Assembly (NCBI RefSeq): GCF_009674885.1
Contig: NZ_WKKA01000003.1
Coordinates: forward strand, 124,001-188,000
Reading direction: 5' to 3'
DNA length: 64,000 nt
From: Paracoccus sp. S-4012
Lineage (GTDB): Bacteria; Pseudomonadota; Alphaproteobacteria; Rhodobacterales; Rhodobacteraceae
Part shown: one piece after another, positions 11,072 through 20,853 of the stretch
How the letters are laid out: every line of letters starts with the position of its first letter
How positions within the stretch are numbered: position 1 is the stretch's first letter
Made by a program: the position numbers and the translations under genes
The notes under the pieces: model-generated
Told to the model about the DNA's origin: nothing
What the model saw: the letters and a program-made list of their open reading frames with translations, nothing else
Database searches by the model: none

Positions 11072-11896
11072 TCATGACATCACCCGCACCATCACGGCGG
11101 CGAGGCCGGCAATCGCGGCGACCGCCGCCAGCGTGACGCTGAGATCGGCGCCCACGCTCTGCGCAGCGATGCCGATCATCGCCCACATGATCGCCAGGGA
11201 GAAGCCGATCATCGGCCCGAGGCGGAACTGCACGTTGATCGCCGTGACGAGAAGGAAGCCGACGGCGATCACCGCAGCGAGGGTGGCCGAGACGCCGAGC
11301 TGTCCGGTCAGCACCGCGGCGAAGGAGGCGTAGAGCGAAACCACCGTCCAGCCGGCGAAGATGCCGACGCTGGTCCGGCGCGGCACCTCCGGCGCGGGTC
11401 CGGCGTCGCCGAGAGCCGCAAGAATGGAGAACGCCGAGGTAGCGCCCGCGGCAAGCATCCCGGCAATGGCCGAGCGGTCGGCGATCCAGGGCCAGGCCGC
11501 AGCCCCGGTCAGCGCCCCGGCCATGGCAAGCATCTCGGCGGGGCGGTCGGGCGTCCCTGACCGCTCCTGCTGCCGGATGCCCAAGGCCGCCGCCCGCACC
11601 CTGAAGCTCGCGCGGATCGCATGGAACAACACCGCTGCCCAGACCAGCACAAGCAGCAGTTGCAGCGCCTTCCCCGACGGCCGGGCGAGCGCCGGTGGCG
11701 GCGAAGGGTCCGGGGGCGGCACCGGCAGCAGCGCGGGCAGGTCCGGCCAGCCGCGCGCGCCGGAGGCGAAGGGCAGGTCCCCGGCCAGTGACAGCATCAC
11801 CCCCTGCGGCCCGCCGGAGAGCGCGAATGTGACGCTGCTGACGAGAAACGCCACGGTGGCCGTGAGCATCAGGGCGAGGGCGACGCGGCGCATCAT
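11072..11896 (-). CDS. Multi-pass membrane protein of unknown function
   Basis: I do not recognise a family for this 274-residue protein. A hydrophobic N-terminal segment (VALALMLTATVAFLVSSVTFAL) is followed by a proline-rich stretch at residues 50-75 (LPVPPPDPSPPP), then about six hydrophobic helices, including LQLLLVLVWAAVLFHAIRA, AVIAVGFLLVTAINVQF and GFSLAIMWAMIGIAAQ. The layout suggests a periplasmic or cytoplasmic Pro-rich loop and a helical bundle in the inner membrane. It lies upstream of the acyltransferase gene on the same strand, 171 bases away, and downstream of serS. That gap holds a 14-base GC palindrome (10960-10973) and no gene. Confidence 0.65.
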   Translation of the reverse strand: MMRRVALALMLTATVAFLVSSVTFALSGGPQGVMLSLAGDLPFASGARGWPDLPALLPVPPPDPSPPPALARPSGKALQLLLVLVWAAVLFHAIRASFRVRAAALGIRQQERSGTPDRPAEMLAMAGALTGAAAWPWIADRSAIAGMLAAGATSAFSILAALGDAGPAPEVPRRTSVGIFAGWTVVSLYASFAAVLTGQLGVSATLAAVIAVGFLLVTAINVQFRLGPMIGFSLAIMWAMIGIAAQSVGADLSVTLAAVAAIAGLAAVMVRVMS

Positions 11897-11951
11897 GGGG
11901 AACGCCGGGGAACCTGCCCGGTTGCAGGCCGCGTCCGTTCCGCAGGTCAGC

Positions 11952-13244
11952 TCAGGCCAGCACGCCCTCGGCCGTCAGCCGCCGCGCACCGCCAAGCCGC
12001 GGCGCCAGCACCTGCGGCAGCTCGACCGAGCCATCCGCCTGCTGTCCATTCTCCAGCACCGCGATCAGCGCGCGGCCCACGGCGAGGCCCGAGCCGTTCA
12101 GCGTATGCACGAACTCCGGCCGCCCGCCGCCCTCGGGCCGGAAGCGGGCGTTCATGCGCCGCGCCTGGAAGTCGCCCACGTAGCTGACCGAGCTGATCTC
12201 GCGGAAGCGGTCCTGCCCCGGCAGCCAGACCTCGAGGTCGTGGGTGATCCGCGCGCCAAACCCCATGTCGCCGGTGCAGAGGACCATGGTGCGGTAGGGC
12301 AGGCCCAGCTCCTCCAGCACCGTCTCGGCGCAGCGGGTCATGCGGGCGTGTTCTTCCAGCCCCTGGTCGGGATGGGTGATCGAGACCATCTCGACCTTCT
12401 CGAACTGGTGCTGGCGCAGGATGCCCGCGGTATCGCGGCCCGCCGAGCCCGCCTCGGAGCGGAAGCATTGCGTGTCGGCCACGAAGCGCAGCGGCAGCTC
12501 GGCGGCGTCGACAATCTGGCCCGCGGGGATGTTGGTCAGCGGCACCTCGGCGGTCGGGACCAGCCACCATCCCTCGCGCGTCTGGTAGCTGTCCTCGCCG
12601 AACTTCGGCAGTTGCCCGGTGCCATACATCGCCTCAGGCAGCACGAGGACCGGGGTCCAGACTTCCGTGAGCCCGTGGCGGTCCACATGCAGGTCGGTCA
12701 TGAACTGCGCGAGGGCGCGGTGGATGCGGGCCACGGCGCCCTTGAGCATCACGAACCGCGCGCCCGAGATGCGGGCGGCGGTCTCGAAGTCGAATCCGGG
12801 CTTTGCGCCGGGGATGTCGAAATGTTCGAGGGGCCTGAAGTCGAGTGCCCGCGGCTCGCCCCAACGGCGGATTTCCACGTTGTCACTCTCGTCGCGCCCG
12901 TCCGGCACGCGGTCGAGCGGCGTGTTCGGCAACTCCATCAGCGCGTCGCGCAACTCGGTATCGAGCGCCTCGGCCTCGGCCATGGCGGTGGCAACCTCGG
13001 CCTTGCGCTCGCCCACGAGCGCGCGCAGCCGCTCGAACTCCGGCTCGTCGCCCCGCGCCTTGGCGGCGCCGACCGCCTTGCTGGCGCGGTTCTGCTCGGC
13101 CTGCGCCGTCTCGGCCGAGGCGATCCGCGCCCGGCGGGCGGCGTCGAGGGCCAGCAGCGCCTGCGCGCGCGGCTCCATGCCGCGGCGGGCGAGGGCATGG
13201 TCGAAGGCCTCGGGGGCTTCGCGGATGACGCGGATGTCGTGCAT
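11952..13244 (-). CDS. serS: Seryl-tRNA synthetase
   Basis: Charges tRNA-Ser (and selenocysteine tRNA where present). The 430-residue class II synthetase has the N-terminal coiled-coil arm (residues about 1-110, with [24 protein letters not shown] split over the two helices), motif 2 in [20 protein letters not shown] and motif 3 in [18 protein letters not shown] followed by GSVELPQVL. The ATG at 13244 gives the conserved [16 protein letters not shown] much longer in-frame opening up to 14681 is antisense to the neighbouring DMT gene and not coding. Single housekeeping gene, divergent from the DMT permease. Confidence 0.97.
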   Translation of the reverse strand: MHDIRVIREAPEAFDHALARRGMEPRAQALLALDAARRARIASAETAQAEQNRASKAVGAAKARGDEPEFERLRALVGERKAEVATAMAEAEALDTELRDALMELPNTPLDRVPDGRDESDNVEIRRWGEPRALDFRPLEHFDIPGAKPGFDFETAARISGARFVMLKGAVARIHRALAQFMTDLHVDRHGLTEVWTPVLVLPEAMYGTGQLPKFGEDSYQTREGWWLVPTAEVPLTNIPAGQIVDAAELPLRFVADTQCFRSEAGSAGRDTAGILRQHQFEKVEMVSITHPDQGLEEHARMTRCAETVLEELGLPYRTMVLCTGDMGFGARITHDLEVWLPGQDRFREISSVSYVGDFQARRMNARFRPEGGGRPEFVHTLNGSGLAVGRALIAVLENGQQADGSVELPQVLAPRLGGARRLTAEGVLA

Positions 13245-13352
13245 GGGCGGGGCCTCGGGCTTCGCTTGGTCGGTCGGCGGGGGTCTAGCGCATGGGTCCG
13301 CGGGGCGGAAGCGGGCTTGCGGGTCCTCGCGCTTTCGGCTCAACCGGATGGC

Positions 13353-14270
13353 ATGGCCGTCACCGCCGCTCCCGTCCTGCGCCGCGATCTGACCGGAATC
13401 GCCTGGATGATCGCCACGTCGTTCTGCTTCGTGGCGGTGAACGGCAGTGTGCGCTACCTCGACGGCGCGCTGCCCGCGCCGCAGGCCGCGTTCCTGCGCT
13501 TCGCCTTCGGCGTGGTCCTGGTGATGCCGGCCCTGCTGCCGGCGCTGAGGGCGGGTTTTCCGGCCCGCGTCTGGCGGCTCTTCGCGGTGCGGGGCATGCT
13601 GCACACGGCCGGGACGGTCCTGTGGTTCTACGCCATGGCCCGCATCACCATCGCCGAGGTCACGGCGATCGGCTTCCTCAACCCGATCCTCGTCACCCTC
13701 GGCGCCACGCTGCTGCTGGGCGAGCGGCTGTCGGTCCGGCGCGCGCTCGCCATCGGCGCGGCGCTGATCGGGGCGCTGATCGTCATCCGTCCGGGCCTGC
13801 GGGCGCTGGACCCCGGCCACGGGGCGCAGGTCCTCGCCTCGGTGATGTTCGCGAGTTCGTATCTGGTGCTGAAGCGGCTGACCGACCTTGTGCCGGCGAG
13901 TGTCGTCGTGGCCATGATGTCGCTGACGGTGGCGATCGGACTCGCGCCGCTCGCGCTCGCCGTCTGGGTGCCGCCGACGGGGCAGCAGCTCGGCTGGCTC
14001 TCCTTCACCGCGGCGGCGGCCACGGCCGGGCATTACTGCATGACCCGCGCCTTCACCGCGGCCCCGCTGGTCGTCACGCAGCCGGTCACCTTCCTGCAGC
14101 TGATCTGGGCCTCGCTCCTCGGCGCGCTCGTCTTCGCCGAGCCGCTCGACCCCTTCGTGATCCTCGGCGGCGCGGTGATGATCGGAGCGATCAGCTACAT
14201 CACCTGGCGCGAGTCGCGCCGCGCGCCCGTTCCCGTGACGCCGCCGCCCGAAGCCACGCGGCTGCCCTGA
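13353..14270 (+). CDS. DMT superfamily (EamA-type) permease
   Basis: A 305-residue inner-membrane transporter with about ten helices in two EamA repeats, the usual architecture. Seen are [20 protein letters not shown] (helix 1), [46 protein letters not shown] (end of repeat 1) and [22 protein letters not shown] (end of repeat 2). Such proteins export metabolites or amino acids; the substrate is unknown. The 3' end overlaps the convergent betA gene by 76 bases (14195-14270), so one of the two C-terminal tails is unusual. Confidence 0.88.
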   Translation: MAVTAAPVLRRDLTGIAWMIATSFCFVAVNGSVRYLDGALPAPQAAFLRFAFGVVLVMPALLPALRAGFPARVWRLFAVRGMLHTAGTVLWFYAMARITIAEVTAIGFLNPILVTLGATLLLGERLSVRRALAIGAALIGALIVIRPGLRALDPGHGAQVLASVMFASSYLVLKRLTDLVPASVVVAMMSLTVAIGLAPLALAVWVPPTGQQLGWLSFTAAAATAGHYCMTRAFTAAPLVVTQPVTFLQLIWASLLGALVFAEPLDPFVILGGAVMIGAISYITWRESRRAPVPVTPPPEATRLP

Positions 14271-15922
14271 CGCTGCCGCTCGCGCCAGCCGGCGTCCATC
14301 TCCGGCCCGAGGTTCGAGCGCGCCAGCATCCCGCGGCCGAGGACATGGTCCGCCACCTTCTCGCCCGCCATCATCGCCGGAGCGTTCAGGTTGCCGTTGG
14401 TCACGCGCGGGAAGATCGACGTGTCGGCCACGCGCAGCCCCTCGACCCCGATCACGCGGGCCTCGGCGTCCACCACCGCCAGCGGATCGTCCGCGCGGCC
14501 CATGCGGGCGGTGCCGCAGGGGTGATAGGCGCTTTCGACATTGTCGCGCAGGAAGGCGTCGATCTGCGCGTCGGTCTGGACCGCCTCGCCGGGCAGGATT
14601 TCCTGGGCGCGGAAGGGCGCCATCGCGGGCTGGTTCATGATCTCGCGCGTGAGCCGGACGCAGGCGCGGAACTCCGTCCAATCATCAGGATGGCTCATGT
14701 AATTGAACTGGATTCTGGGAGCCGCGGCGGGATCGGGCGAGCGCAACCGCACCGTCCCGCGCGATTTCGAGCGCATCGGCCCGACATGCGCCTGGAAGCC
14801 GTGCCCCTCCGCCGCCGCGCGGCCGTCGTAGCGCACGGCGAGCGGCAGGAAGTGGAACTGTATGTCGGGATACTCCACCCCGGCGGCCGAGCGGATGAAG
14901 CCGCAGGCTTCGAACTGGTTCGACGCGCCGAGGCCGCGCCCGGTCAGCAGCCATTGCGCGCCGATGCTGGCCTTGCCCCAGAGGTTCCAGTGCTTGAACA
15001 GGCTGACCGGCTGCGAGGCGGCGTATTGCATGTAGATTTCGAGATGGTCCTGCAGGTTCGCGCCGACGCCGGGGCGGTCGGCCAGCACCGCGATGCCATG
15101 CTCCGCCAGATGGGCGGCGGGGCCGATGCCCGAGAGCATCAGCAGTTGCGGCGTGTTGATCGAGGAGGCGGCGAGGATCACCTCGGCCCCCGCCCGGATC
15201 ACGCGGCCGTCGGCCATCTCGACCCCCAGGGCCCGGCGCCCCTCGAACACCACCCTTGCCGCGAGGCCGCGGATCAGGCGCAGCTTCCCGCTGGCCCTCG
15301 CCGGGCGCAGGTAGGCGTTGGCGGCCGACCAGCGGCGGCCGCGCCAGATGGTCGCCTCCATCGGGCCGAAGCCCTCCTGCGCCGCGCCGTTGTAGTCCTC
15401 GGTCAGCGGGTATCCCGCTTGCCGCCCGGCCTCGATGAAGGCGCCGAAGAGGGGGTTCGCGCGGGGGCCGCGCGTGACGTGGACCGGGCCGGAATCGCCC
15501 CGGTAGCCATTCGGATCGCCGCCGTGCCAGTTCTCCATCCGCCGGAAATAGGGCAGCACATCGGCATAGGCCCAGCCACTCGCGCCTTCCTCGGCCCAGT
15601 GGTCGAAGTCCTTCGCATGGCCGCGCACATAGACCATGCCGTTGATCGAGGACGACCCGCCCAGCACCTTGCCGCGCGGCGTGGCGAGGCGGCGGCCGCC
15701 CAGATGCGGCTCGGGTTCGGTCGCGTAGCCCCAGTCGTAGCGGCGCATGTTCATGGGGTAGGAGAGGGCCGCGGGCATCTGGATGAACGGCCCGGCGTCG
15801 CTGCCGCCGAACTCGATCAGCGCGACCGTGCGGCCCGCCTCGGTCAGCCGGTATGCGAGCGCGCAGCCGCCGGAGCCTGCGCCGACGATGACGTAGTCCG
15901 CGAGCGGCTCAGACCGGCGCAT
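14195..15922 (-). CDS. betA: Choline dehydrogenase (GMC oxidoreductase)
   Basis: Membrane-associated FAD enzyme oxidising choline to betaine aldehyde. The FAD-binding motif is at the N-terminus ([18 protein letters not shown]). GMC signatures are [19 protein letters not shown] and [18 protein letters not shown]; the active-site His is in [12 protein letters not shown], with [10 protein letters not shown] after it. The start at 15922 ([10 protein letters not shown]) gives 575 residues and overlaps the betB stop by 14 bases; an ATG at 15943 is possible. The C-terminal tail beyond WRERQRQ is longer than usual and lies in the overlap with the DMT gene. Third gene of the betI-betB-betA operon. Confidence 0.95.
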   Translation of the reverse strand: MRRSEPLADYVIVGAGSGGCALAYRLTEAGRTVALIEFGGSDAGPFIQMPAALSYPMNMRRYDWGYATEPEPHLGGRRLATPRGKVLGGSSSINGMVYVRGHAKDFDHWAEEGASGWAYADVLPYFRRMENWHGGDPNGYRGDSGPVHVTRGPRANPLFGAFIEAGRQAGYPLTEDYNGAAQEGFGPMEATIWRGRRWSAANAYLRPARASGKLRLIRGLAARVVFEGRRALGVEMADGRVIRAGAEVILAASSINTPQLLMLSGIGPAAHLAEHGIAVLADRPGVGANLQDHLEIYMQYAASQPVSLFKHWNLWGKASIGAQWLLTGRGLGASNQFEACGFIRSAAGVEYPDIQFHFLPLAVRYDGRAAAEGHGFQAHVGPMRSKSRGTVRLRSPDPAAAPRIQFNYMSHPDDWTEFRACVRLTREIMNQPAMAPFRAQEILPGEAVQTDAQIDAFLRDNVESAYHPCGTARMGRADDPLAVVDAEARVIGVEGLRVADTSIFPRVTNGNLNAPAMMAGEKVADHVLGRGMLARSNLGPEMDAGWRERQRQGSRVASGGGVTGTGARRDSRQVM

Positions 15923-17336
15923 CGACGGGCCCCATGCCGACATAGACGGATTTCAGCTGGCTGTAATGCTCGAGCGCCGCGGTCCCGTTCTCGCGCCCTA
16001 TCCCTGAGAGCTTCACCGCGCCGAACGGCATCTCGACCGGCGTGAGGTTGTAGGCGTTGATCCAGGTGGTGCCGGCCTCGAGCCGCCCGACGACCCGGTG
16101 GGCGCGGGCGAGGTCGCGGGTGAAGACCCCGGCGGCGAGGCCGTAGGGCAGGGCGTTCGCGCGTGCAACGGCCTCGTCCTCGGTGCGGAAGGTCAGCGCG
16201 GTGAGGACCGGGCCGAAGATTTCCTCGGTGGCGAGCGGGCTGTCGTCTGGGGCGACGAAGACGGTGGCGGGAACGAACGGGCCGTCGCCCTCGCCGCCGC
16301 AGATCAGCCGCGCGCCCGACGCGCGGCCTTCGGTGATGGCGCCGCGGATTTTCTCAAGCTGCGCGGGGGAGATGATCGGGCCGAGGGTGGTCCCCTCGTC
16401 ACGCGGATCGCCTTGCTTCAGCGCCGCCACGCGCTCGGCGAGACGCGCGAGGAACGCCTCGGCGATGCCGTCCTGCAGGAACACCCGTGTCCCGTTCGAG
16501 CAGACCTGCCCGGAGGAGTAGAAGTTGCCGAGGATCGCCGCGCCGACCGCGTCCTCGATACTGGCGTCGTCGAAGACGATCAGCGGCGACTTGCCGCCAA
16601 GCTCCATCGTGACATGGCGCATCCCCGACGCGGCGGCGGCATAGACGCTGAGGCCGGTCGCCACTGAGCCCGTCAGCGAGACCTTGGCCACCCGCGCGTC
16701 CCCGATCAACGCCGCGCCAAGCTCGCGGCCGCCGTTCAGGACCTGGAAGATGCCCGGCGGAGCCCCGGCTTCCGTCAGAATCTCGGCCAGTTTCAATGCG
16801 CCCAGCGGGGTTTCCTCGGACGGCTTGAAGATCATCGCGTTGCCCATGACGAGGGCGGGGGCGGCCTTCCAGCAGGCGATCTGGCTGGGGTAGTTCCACG
16901 CGCCGATGCCGACGCAGACGCCCAAGGGCTCGCGGATCGTGTAGGCCCAGTCGCGCCCGAGCGGGATATGCTGGCCGGTGACGGCCCCCGCGAGGCCGCC
17001 GAAGAACGCGAGCGCGTCGGCGCCGGAGGGCCAGTCGGCCACCCGCGTCTCTGAGATCGGCTTGCCGGTGTCGAGGGTCTCCAGCTGCGCCAGTTCCTCG
17101 GCGCGCTCGCGAATCAGGCGGGCGGCGTCCAGCAGCACGCGGCCGCGGTCGGCGGGACGCCACGCGGCCCAGTCCTTCTGCGCGCGGGTCGCGGCGGCCA
17201 GGGCGGCCTCGATCTCGGGGGCTGCGGCTGCGCGCAGGTTGGCGATGATCTCGCCGGTATAGGGGAACCGGACGGGCAGAGCGGCGCCGCTGCCCTCGGC
17301 GGGCCTGCCGTCGATCCAGTGGGAGGGTTGGGTCAT
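15909..17336 (-). CDS. betB: Betaine aldehyde dehydrogenase
   Basis: Oxidises betaine aldehyde to glycine betaine with NAD(P)+. The 475 residues show the aldehyde dehydrogenase cofactor site ([28 protein letters not shown]), the general base segment [16 protein letters not shown] and the catalytic cysteine in [12 protein letters not shown]. The C-terminal [21 protein letters not shown] is typical of BetB. Its start overlaps the end of betI (4 bases) and its end overlaps betA, so the three are translated as one operon. It completes the choline-to-betaine pathway for osmoprotection or for growth on choline. Confidence 0.96.
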   Translation of the reverse strand: MTQPSHWIDGRPAEGSGAALPVRFPYTGEIIANLRAAAAPEIEAALAAATRAQKDWAAWRPADRGRVLLDAARLIRERAEELAQLETLDTGKPISETRVADWPSGADALAFFGGLAGAVTGQHIPLGRDWAYTIREPLGVCVGIGAWNYPSQIACWKAAPALVMGNAMIFKPSEETPLGALKLAEILTEAGAPPGIFQVLNGGRELGAALIGDARVAKVSLTGSVATGLSVYAAAASGMRHVTMELGGKSPLIVFDDASIEDAVGAAILGNFYSSGQVCSNGTRVFLQDGIAEAFLARLAERVAALKQGDPRDEGTTLGPIISPAQLEKIRGAITEGRASGARLICGGEGDGPFVPATVFVAPDDSPLATEEIFGPVLTALTFRTEDEAVARANALPYGLAAGVFTRDLARAHRVVGRLEAGTTWINAYNLTPVEMPFGAVKLSGIGRENGTAALEHYSQLKSVYVGMGPVDAPV

Positions 17337-17902
17337 CGCAGGGCCTCGTCGAGATAGCCGCGCGCAAGCGCGAGCGCCGCCGCGCCATCCGCAGGCGCGG
17401 GGGCGAGCGCGGCGCGCAGGTAGATGCCGTCGATCAGCGCGCCGAGGCGGTCGGCGACGGCCTCCGCCTCGGGGGTCAGGCCGCGTAGCGGGACGCGCAG
17501 GTTCGAGCGCAGGCGGCAGTGATAAATGCGCAGCAGTCGCCCGGCCTCGGGGCTGGTCCGCGCGAGGGCGTAGAAGGTGAGCCAGGCGGCCACCGTGCCG
17601 TGCTCGAAGTTCTGCGGCCCGAAGCTCGCCCGCAGGATCGCGTCGAGGCGGGTGCGCGGCGACTCGGCGGCCGCCGTCTCGGACCGCACCGAGGCGCCGA
17701 AGGCCGTGAGGATATGGCGCATCGCGGCGAGGAACATCTGCTCCTTCGAGCCGAAATAGTGATGCGCGAGCGCCGGCGACATGCCGGCAGCCCGCGCGAT
17801 CTCCGCGACCGTGACCTCGAGCGAGCCCGCCCGCGCGACAGTCGCGATCGCGGCGTTGATCAGCGCGGCTTTTCGGATAGGCTCTGCCCCGAGTTTCGGC
17901 AT
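17333..17902 (-). CDS. betI: BetI, TetR-family choline-responsive repressor
   Basis: A 189-residue TetR regulator. The DNA-binding helix-turn-helix is at residues about 25-50 ([28 protein letters not shown]), and the N-terminus [18 protein letters not shown] matches BetI. BetI represses choline uptake and oxidation genes until choline is present. It leads the betI-betB-betA operon. The 93-base gap to divergent choX holds a palindrome that is the natural candidate operator, so BetI likely controls both directions including itself. Confidence 0.94.
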   Translation of the reverse strand: MPKLGAEPIRKAALINAAIATVARAGSLEVTVAEIARAAGMSPALAHHYFGSKEQMFLAAMRHILTAFGASVRSETAAAESPRTRLDAILRASFGPQNFEHGTVAAWLTFYALARTSPEAGRLLRIYHCRLRSNLRVPLRGLTPEAEAVADRLGALIDGIYLRAALAPAPADGAAALALARGYLDEALR

Positions 17903-17952
17903 GTTCTCAGGCTTTCCCCCGAAAGTGGTTGCATGTCCGGTGCTAGCCTTGG

Positions 17953-17972
17953 TTTATTGACTCGTCAATCAA
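17953..17972. promoter_or_regulatory. Candidate BetI operator between betI and choX
   Basis: The core ATTGAC-TC-GTCAAT (17956-17969) is a perfect 6-base inverted repeat; with TT and AA flanks it extends to an imperfect 20-base palindrome. It is AT-rich in a GC-rich region and centred between the divergent starts at 17902 and 17996. BetI operators in other bacteria contain similar ATTGA/TCAAT arms. A -35-like TTGAC occurs on each strand within it. Binding by BetI is inferred. Confidence 0.7.
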
Positions 17973-17995
17973 CAACACTGCCGCAGGGAGCCGCC

Positions 17996-18940
17996 ATGTC
18001 CGCCCGCCTCACCGTCCCCGTCGCCCTCGCCCTGGCCGCATCCCTCGGCCTGCCGGCCCAGGCGCAGGAGCCGGCCTCCTGCAGCAGTGTCATCCTCTCG
18101 GATGTCGGCTGGACCGACATCACCGCCACCACGGCGCTCGCCTCGACGGTGCTTCAGGCGCTCGGCTACGACACCGAGACCAAGGTGCTGTCGGTGCCCG
18201 TGACCTACACCGCGCTCTCGACCGGCGACGTGGACGTGTTCCTCGGCAACTGGATGCCGACGATGGAGGCCGACATCGCCCCCTACCGGGAGTCGGGGGC
18301 CGTGGACGTCGTGCGCACCAACCTGACCGGGGCGAAATACACCCTCGCCACCAACCCGGCGGGCGCGGAGCTGGGGATCGCGGATTTCGGCGACATCGCC
18401 GCCCATGCCGACGCGCTCGCAAGCCAGATCTACGGCATCGAGCCGGGCAATGACGGCAATCGGCTGCTGCTGGAGATGGTGGCGGAAGACAAGTTCGGCC
18501 TCGGCACCTTCGAGGTGGTCGAAAGCTCCGAGCAGGGGATGCTGGCGCAGGTCGCGCGCGCCGACCGGGCGGGCAAGCCGATCGTGTTCCTCGGCTGGGA
18601 GCCGCATCCGATGAACCAGAACTTCGAGCTGACCTACCTCACCGGCGGCGACGAGATCTTCGGGCCCGATCTCGGCGGGGCCGAGGTGCTGACGAACACC
18701 CGCGCCGGCTATGTCGAGGAGTGCCCGAATGTCGGCAAGTTCCTGCAGAACCTCGAGTTCACGCTGGAGATGGAGAACGACGTGATGGCCCGCATCCTCG
18801 ATGATGGCCAGGAGCCGATGGCGGCGGCGAAAGCCTACCTGACCGAGCACCCGGAGGCTGCGCAGCCCTGGATCGCGGGCGTCACCACGCAGGACGGCGG
18901 CGATGCGGCAGCGGCGCTCGCGGCCGCGCTCGAGGGCTGA
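17996..18940 (+). CDS. choX: Choline ABC transporter substrate-binding protein
   Basis: Periplasmic receptor for high-affinity choline import. The 314-residue protein has a Sec signal ending around AQAQ-EP (residue 24). The four aromatic residues of the choline cage can be placed: Trp39 (DVGWTD), Trp86 (GNWMP), Tyr115 (AKYTL) and Trp201 (LGWEPHP). These sit at a constant offset of four from Trp43, Trp90, Tyr119 and Trp205 of Sinorhizobium ChoX as I recall them. Ribosome-binding site AGGGAG precedes the ATG at 17996. First gene of choXWV, divergent from betIBA and probably repressed by BetI. Confidence 0.95.
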   Translation: MSARLTVPVALALAASLGLPAQAQEPASCSSVILSDVGWTDITATTALASTVLQALGYDTETKVLSVPVTYTALSTGDVDVFLGNWMPTMEADIAPYRESGAVDVVRTNLTGAKYTLATNPAGAELGIADFGDIAAHADALASQIYGIEPGNDGNRLLLEMVAEDKFGLGTFEVVESSEQGMLAQVARADRAGKPIVFLGWEPHPMNQNFELTYLTGGDEIFGPDLGGAEVLTNTRAGYVEECPNVGKFLQNLEFTLEMENDVMARILDDGQEPMAAAKAYLTEHPEAAQPWIAGVTTQDGGDAAAALAAALEG

Positions 18941-19788
18941 TGGAGCGCCTGACGGCCCTCGTCACCGACTGGAAGATCCCGGTCGGGCGGACGGCGAGGC
19001 GGGTTTTCGACTGGCTGCGCGACAATGGCGCGCCGCTGTTCGATTCGATCGCCGCGGCGATGGAGGCGCTGATCGGCGGCATCCTCTGGGTGCTGTCGGC
19101 GCCCAGCCCCTTCGTCATCATCGCCATCGCGGCGGGCCTGACATGGCTGCTGCAACGGCGCATCGGGACCACGGTGCTGGTCGCGGTCGGGTTCCTGTTC
19201 ATCCTCAACCAGGGCTACTGGACCGAGACGATGCAGTCGCTGACGCTGGTCCTGTCGTCCTGCCTCGTCTGCATGGCGGTGGGGGTGCCGATCGGCATCG
19301 CCGCCGCGCACCGGCCGCGCCTCTATGCCTGGATGCGGCCGGTCCTCGACCTGATGCAGACGCTGCCGACCTTCGTCTACCTGATCCCGGCCATCGTGTT
19401 CTTCGGCATCGGCATGGTGCCGGGCTTGATCGCCACGGTGATCTTCGTGCTGCCGGCGCCCATCCGGCTGACGCATCTGGGCATCAGCTCCACCCCCCTC
19501 GCGCTGATCGAGGCTGCGCGCGCCTTCGGCGCCACCCGGCGGCAATTGCTGTGGAAGGTCGAGCTGCCCTCGGCCCTGCCGCAGATCATGGCCGGGCTGA
19601 ACCAGACGATCATGCTGTCGCTGTCGATGGTCGTCATCGCGGCGCTCGTCGGCGCCTCGGGCCTCGGGGTTCCGGTGGTCCGCGCGCTCAACAGCGTCAA
19701 CACCGCGCTCGGCTTCGAATCGGGCTTCGTGATCGTGATCGTGGCGATCATCCTTGACCGGATGCTGCGGATGGAGCGCAAACCGTGA
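18940..19788 (+). CDS. choW: Choline ABC transporter permease
   Basis: Inner-membrane subunit of the choline importer (ProW/OpuAB family), 282 residues. An N-terminal segment precedes about six helices. The permease core is seen in ALIEAARAFGATRRQLLWKVELPSALP, the EAA loop that contacts the ATPase, and in MAGLNQTIMLSLSMVVIAALVGASGLG. The ATG at 18940 shares one base with the choX stop (TGATG), and its end overlaps choV by 4 bases. Substrate assignment comes from choX and the adjacent bet operon. Confidence 0.94.
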   Translation: MERLTALVTDWKIPVGRTARRVFDWLRDNGAPLFDSIAAAMEALIGGILWVLSAPSPFVIIAIAAGLTWLLQRRIGTTVLVAVGFLFILNQGYWTETMQSLTLVLSSCLVCMAVGVPIGIAAAHRPRLYAWMRPVLDLMQTLPTFVYLIPAIVFFGIGMVPGLIATVIFVLPAPIRLTHLGISSTPLALIEAARAFGATRRQLLWKVELPSALPQIMAGLNQTIMLSLSMVVIAALVGASGLGVPVVRALNSVNTALGFESGFVIVIVAIILDRMLRMERKP

Positions 19789-20816
19789 GCGCGGGACAGA
19801 CCCCCGCGGGGCAGCCGATGGTCGAGTTCGACCGGGTCTCGATCGTCTTCGGCGACCGCCCCGGACGCGCGCTGCCGCTGATGGATGACGGCCGCGACCG
19901 GGCCGAGATCCGGGCCGCGACCCAGCAGGTTCTGGGCGTCCATGATTGCAGCCTGACCGTGGGCGAGGGCGAGATCCTCGTGCTGATGGGCCTCTCCGGT
20001 TCGGGCAAATCCACGCTCCTGCGGGCCGTCAACGCGCTGAACCCCGTCATCCGGGGCGAGGTGCGCATCCGCCGCAAGAGCGGGATGGTCTCGGTCACGC
20101 GCGCCAGCCGGTCCGAGCTGCGCGACATCCGCCTGCGGGACGTGTCGATGGTGTTCCAGCAGTTCGGCCTGCTGCCCTGGCGCACGGTGCGCGAGAATGT
20201 CGGCCTCGGCCTCGAACTCGCGGGCTGCAAGCCGGCCGAGCGACTGGCCCGGGTGGAGGCGCAACTGGAGATGGTGGGCCTCGCCGACTGGGCCGACCGC
20301 AAGGTGGGCGACCTCTCGGGCGGCATGCAGCAGCGCGTGGGCCTCGCCCGCGCCTTCGCCACCGAGGCGCCGATCCTGCTGATGGACGAGCCTTTCAGCG
20401 CCCTCGATCCGCTGATCCGCACCCGGTTGCAGGACGAGCTGATCGAGCTGCAGGCCCGCACCAAGCGGACCATCATCTTCGTCAGCCACGACCTCGACGA
20501 GGCCTTCAAGCTCGGCAACCGGATCGCCCTGATGGAGGAGGGGCGGATCGTCCAGGCCGGCACCGCGCGCGAGATTATCGCAGCCCCGGCAAGTGCTTAC
20601 GTCGAGGACTTCGTGGCCCACATGAACCCGCTGGGGGTGCTGACCGCCGAGGATCTGGCCGAGCCGGGCGAGGCCCAAGGCGCGGCGCTGCCGCGGGACA
20701 TGGGCGCGCGCGAGGTGATGGCGGCGCTCGCCGGGACCGAGGCGCTGCCGCTGGAAGGCGGCGGGCGGGTCACGCGCGCGGGGGTGCTGGCGCGGCTGGT
20801 GGACCCGCGGGGGTGA
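19785..20816 (+). CDS. choV: Choline ABC transporter ATP-binding protein
   Basis: ATPase subunit, 343 residues, starting with GTG at 19785 in a GTGA overlap with choW. Walker A GLSGSGKST, Q-loop around VFQQFGLLPW, signature LSGGMQQRVGLARA, Walker B ILLMDEPFSALDP and switch His FVSHDLDEA are all present. The N-terminal insertion before Walker A is typical of the ProV/OpuAA branch. The C-terminal part after residue 270 is short and has no clear paired CBS domains, unlike the ProV protein at 28565-29791, so osmosensing by CBS is not evident. Last gene of choXWV. Confidence 0.94.
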   Translation: MSAGQTPAGQPMVEFDRVSIVFGDRPGRALPLMDDGRDRAEIRAATQQVLGVHDCSLTVGEGEILVLMGLSGSGKSTLLRAVNALNPVIRGEVRIRRKSGMVSVTRASRSELRDIRLRDVSMVFQQFGLLPWRTVRENVGLGLELAGCKPAERLARVEAQLEMVGLADWADRKVGDLSGGMQQRVGLARAFATEAPILLMDEPFSALDPLIRTRLQDELIELQARTKRTIIFVSHDLDEAFKLGNRIALMEEGRIVQAGTAREIIAAPASAYVEDFVAHMNPLGVLTAEDLAEPGEAQGAALPRDMGAREVMAALAGTEALPLEGGGRVTRAGVLARLVDPRG

Positions 20817-20853
20817 GCCTGCGGGACCGGCCGCCTTGGCGAGGGCCGAGCGC

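Noticed and set aside
13245..14681. Upstream in-frame extension of serS
   Set aside because: It would add about 479 residues of shadow sequence; the conserved SerRS N-terminus starts at 13244.
13292..16045. Open plus-strand frame of 917 codons across the DMT gene and betA
   Set aside because: It is out of frame with the DMT permease and antisense to betA; no motif is visible.
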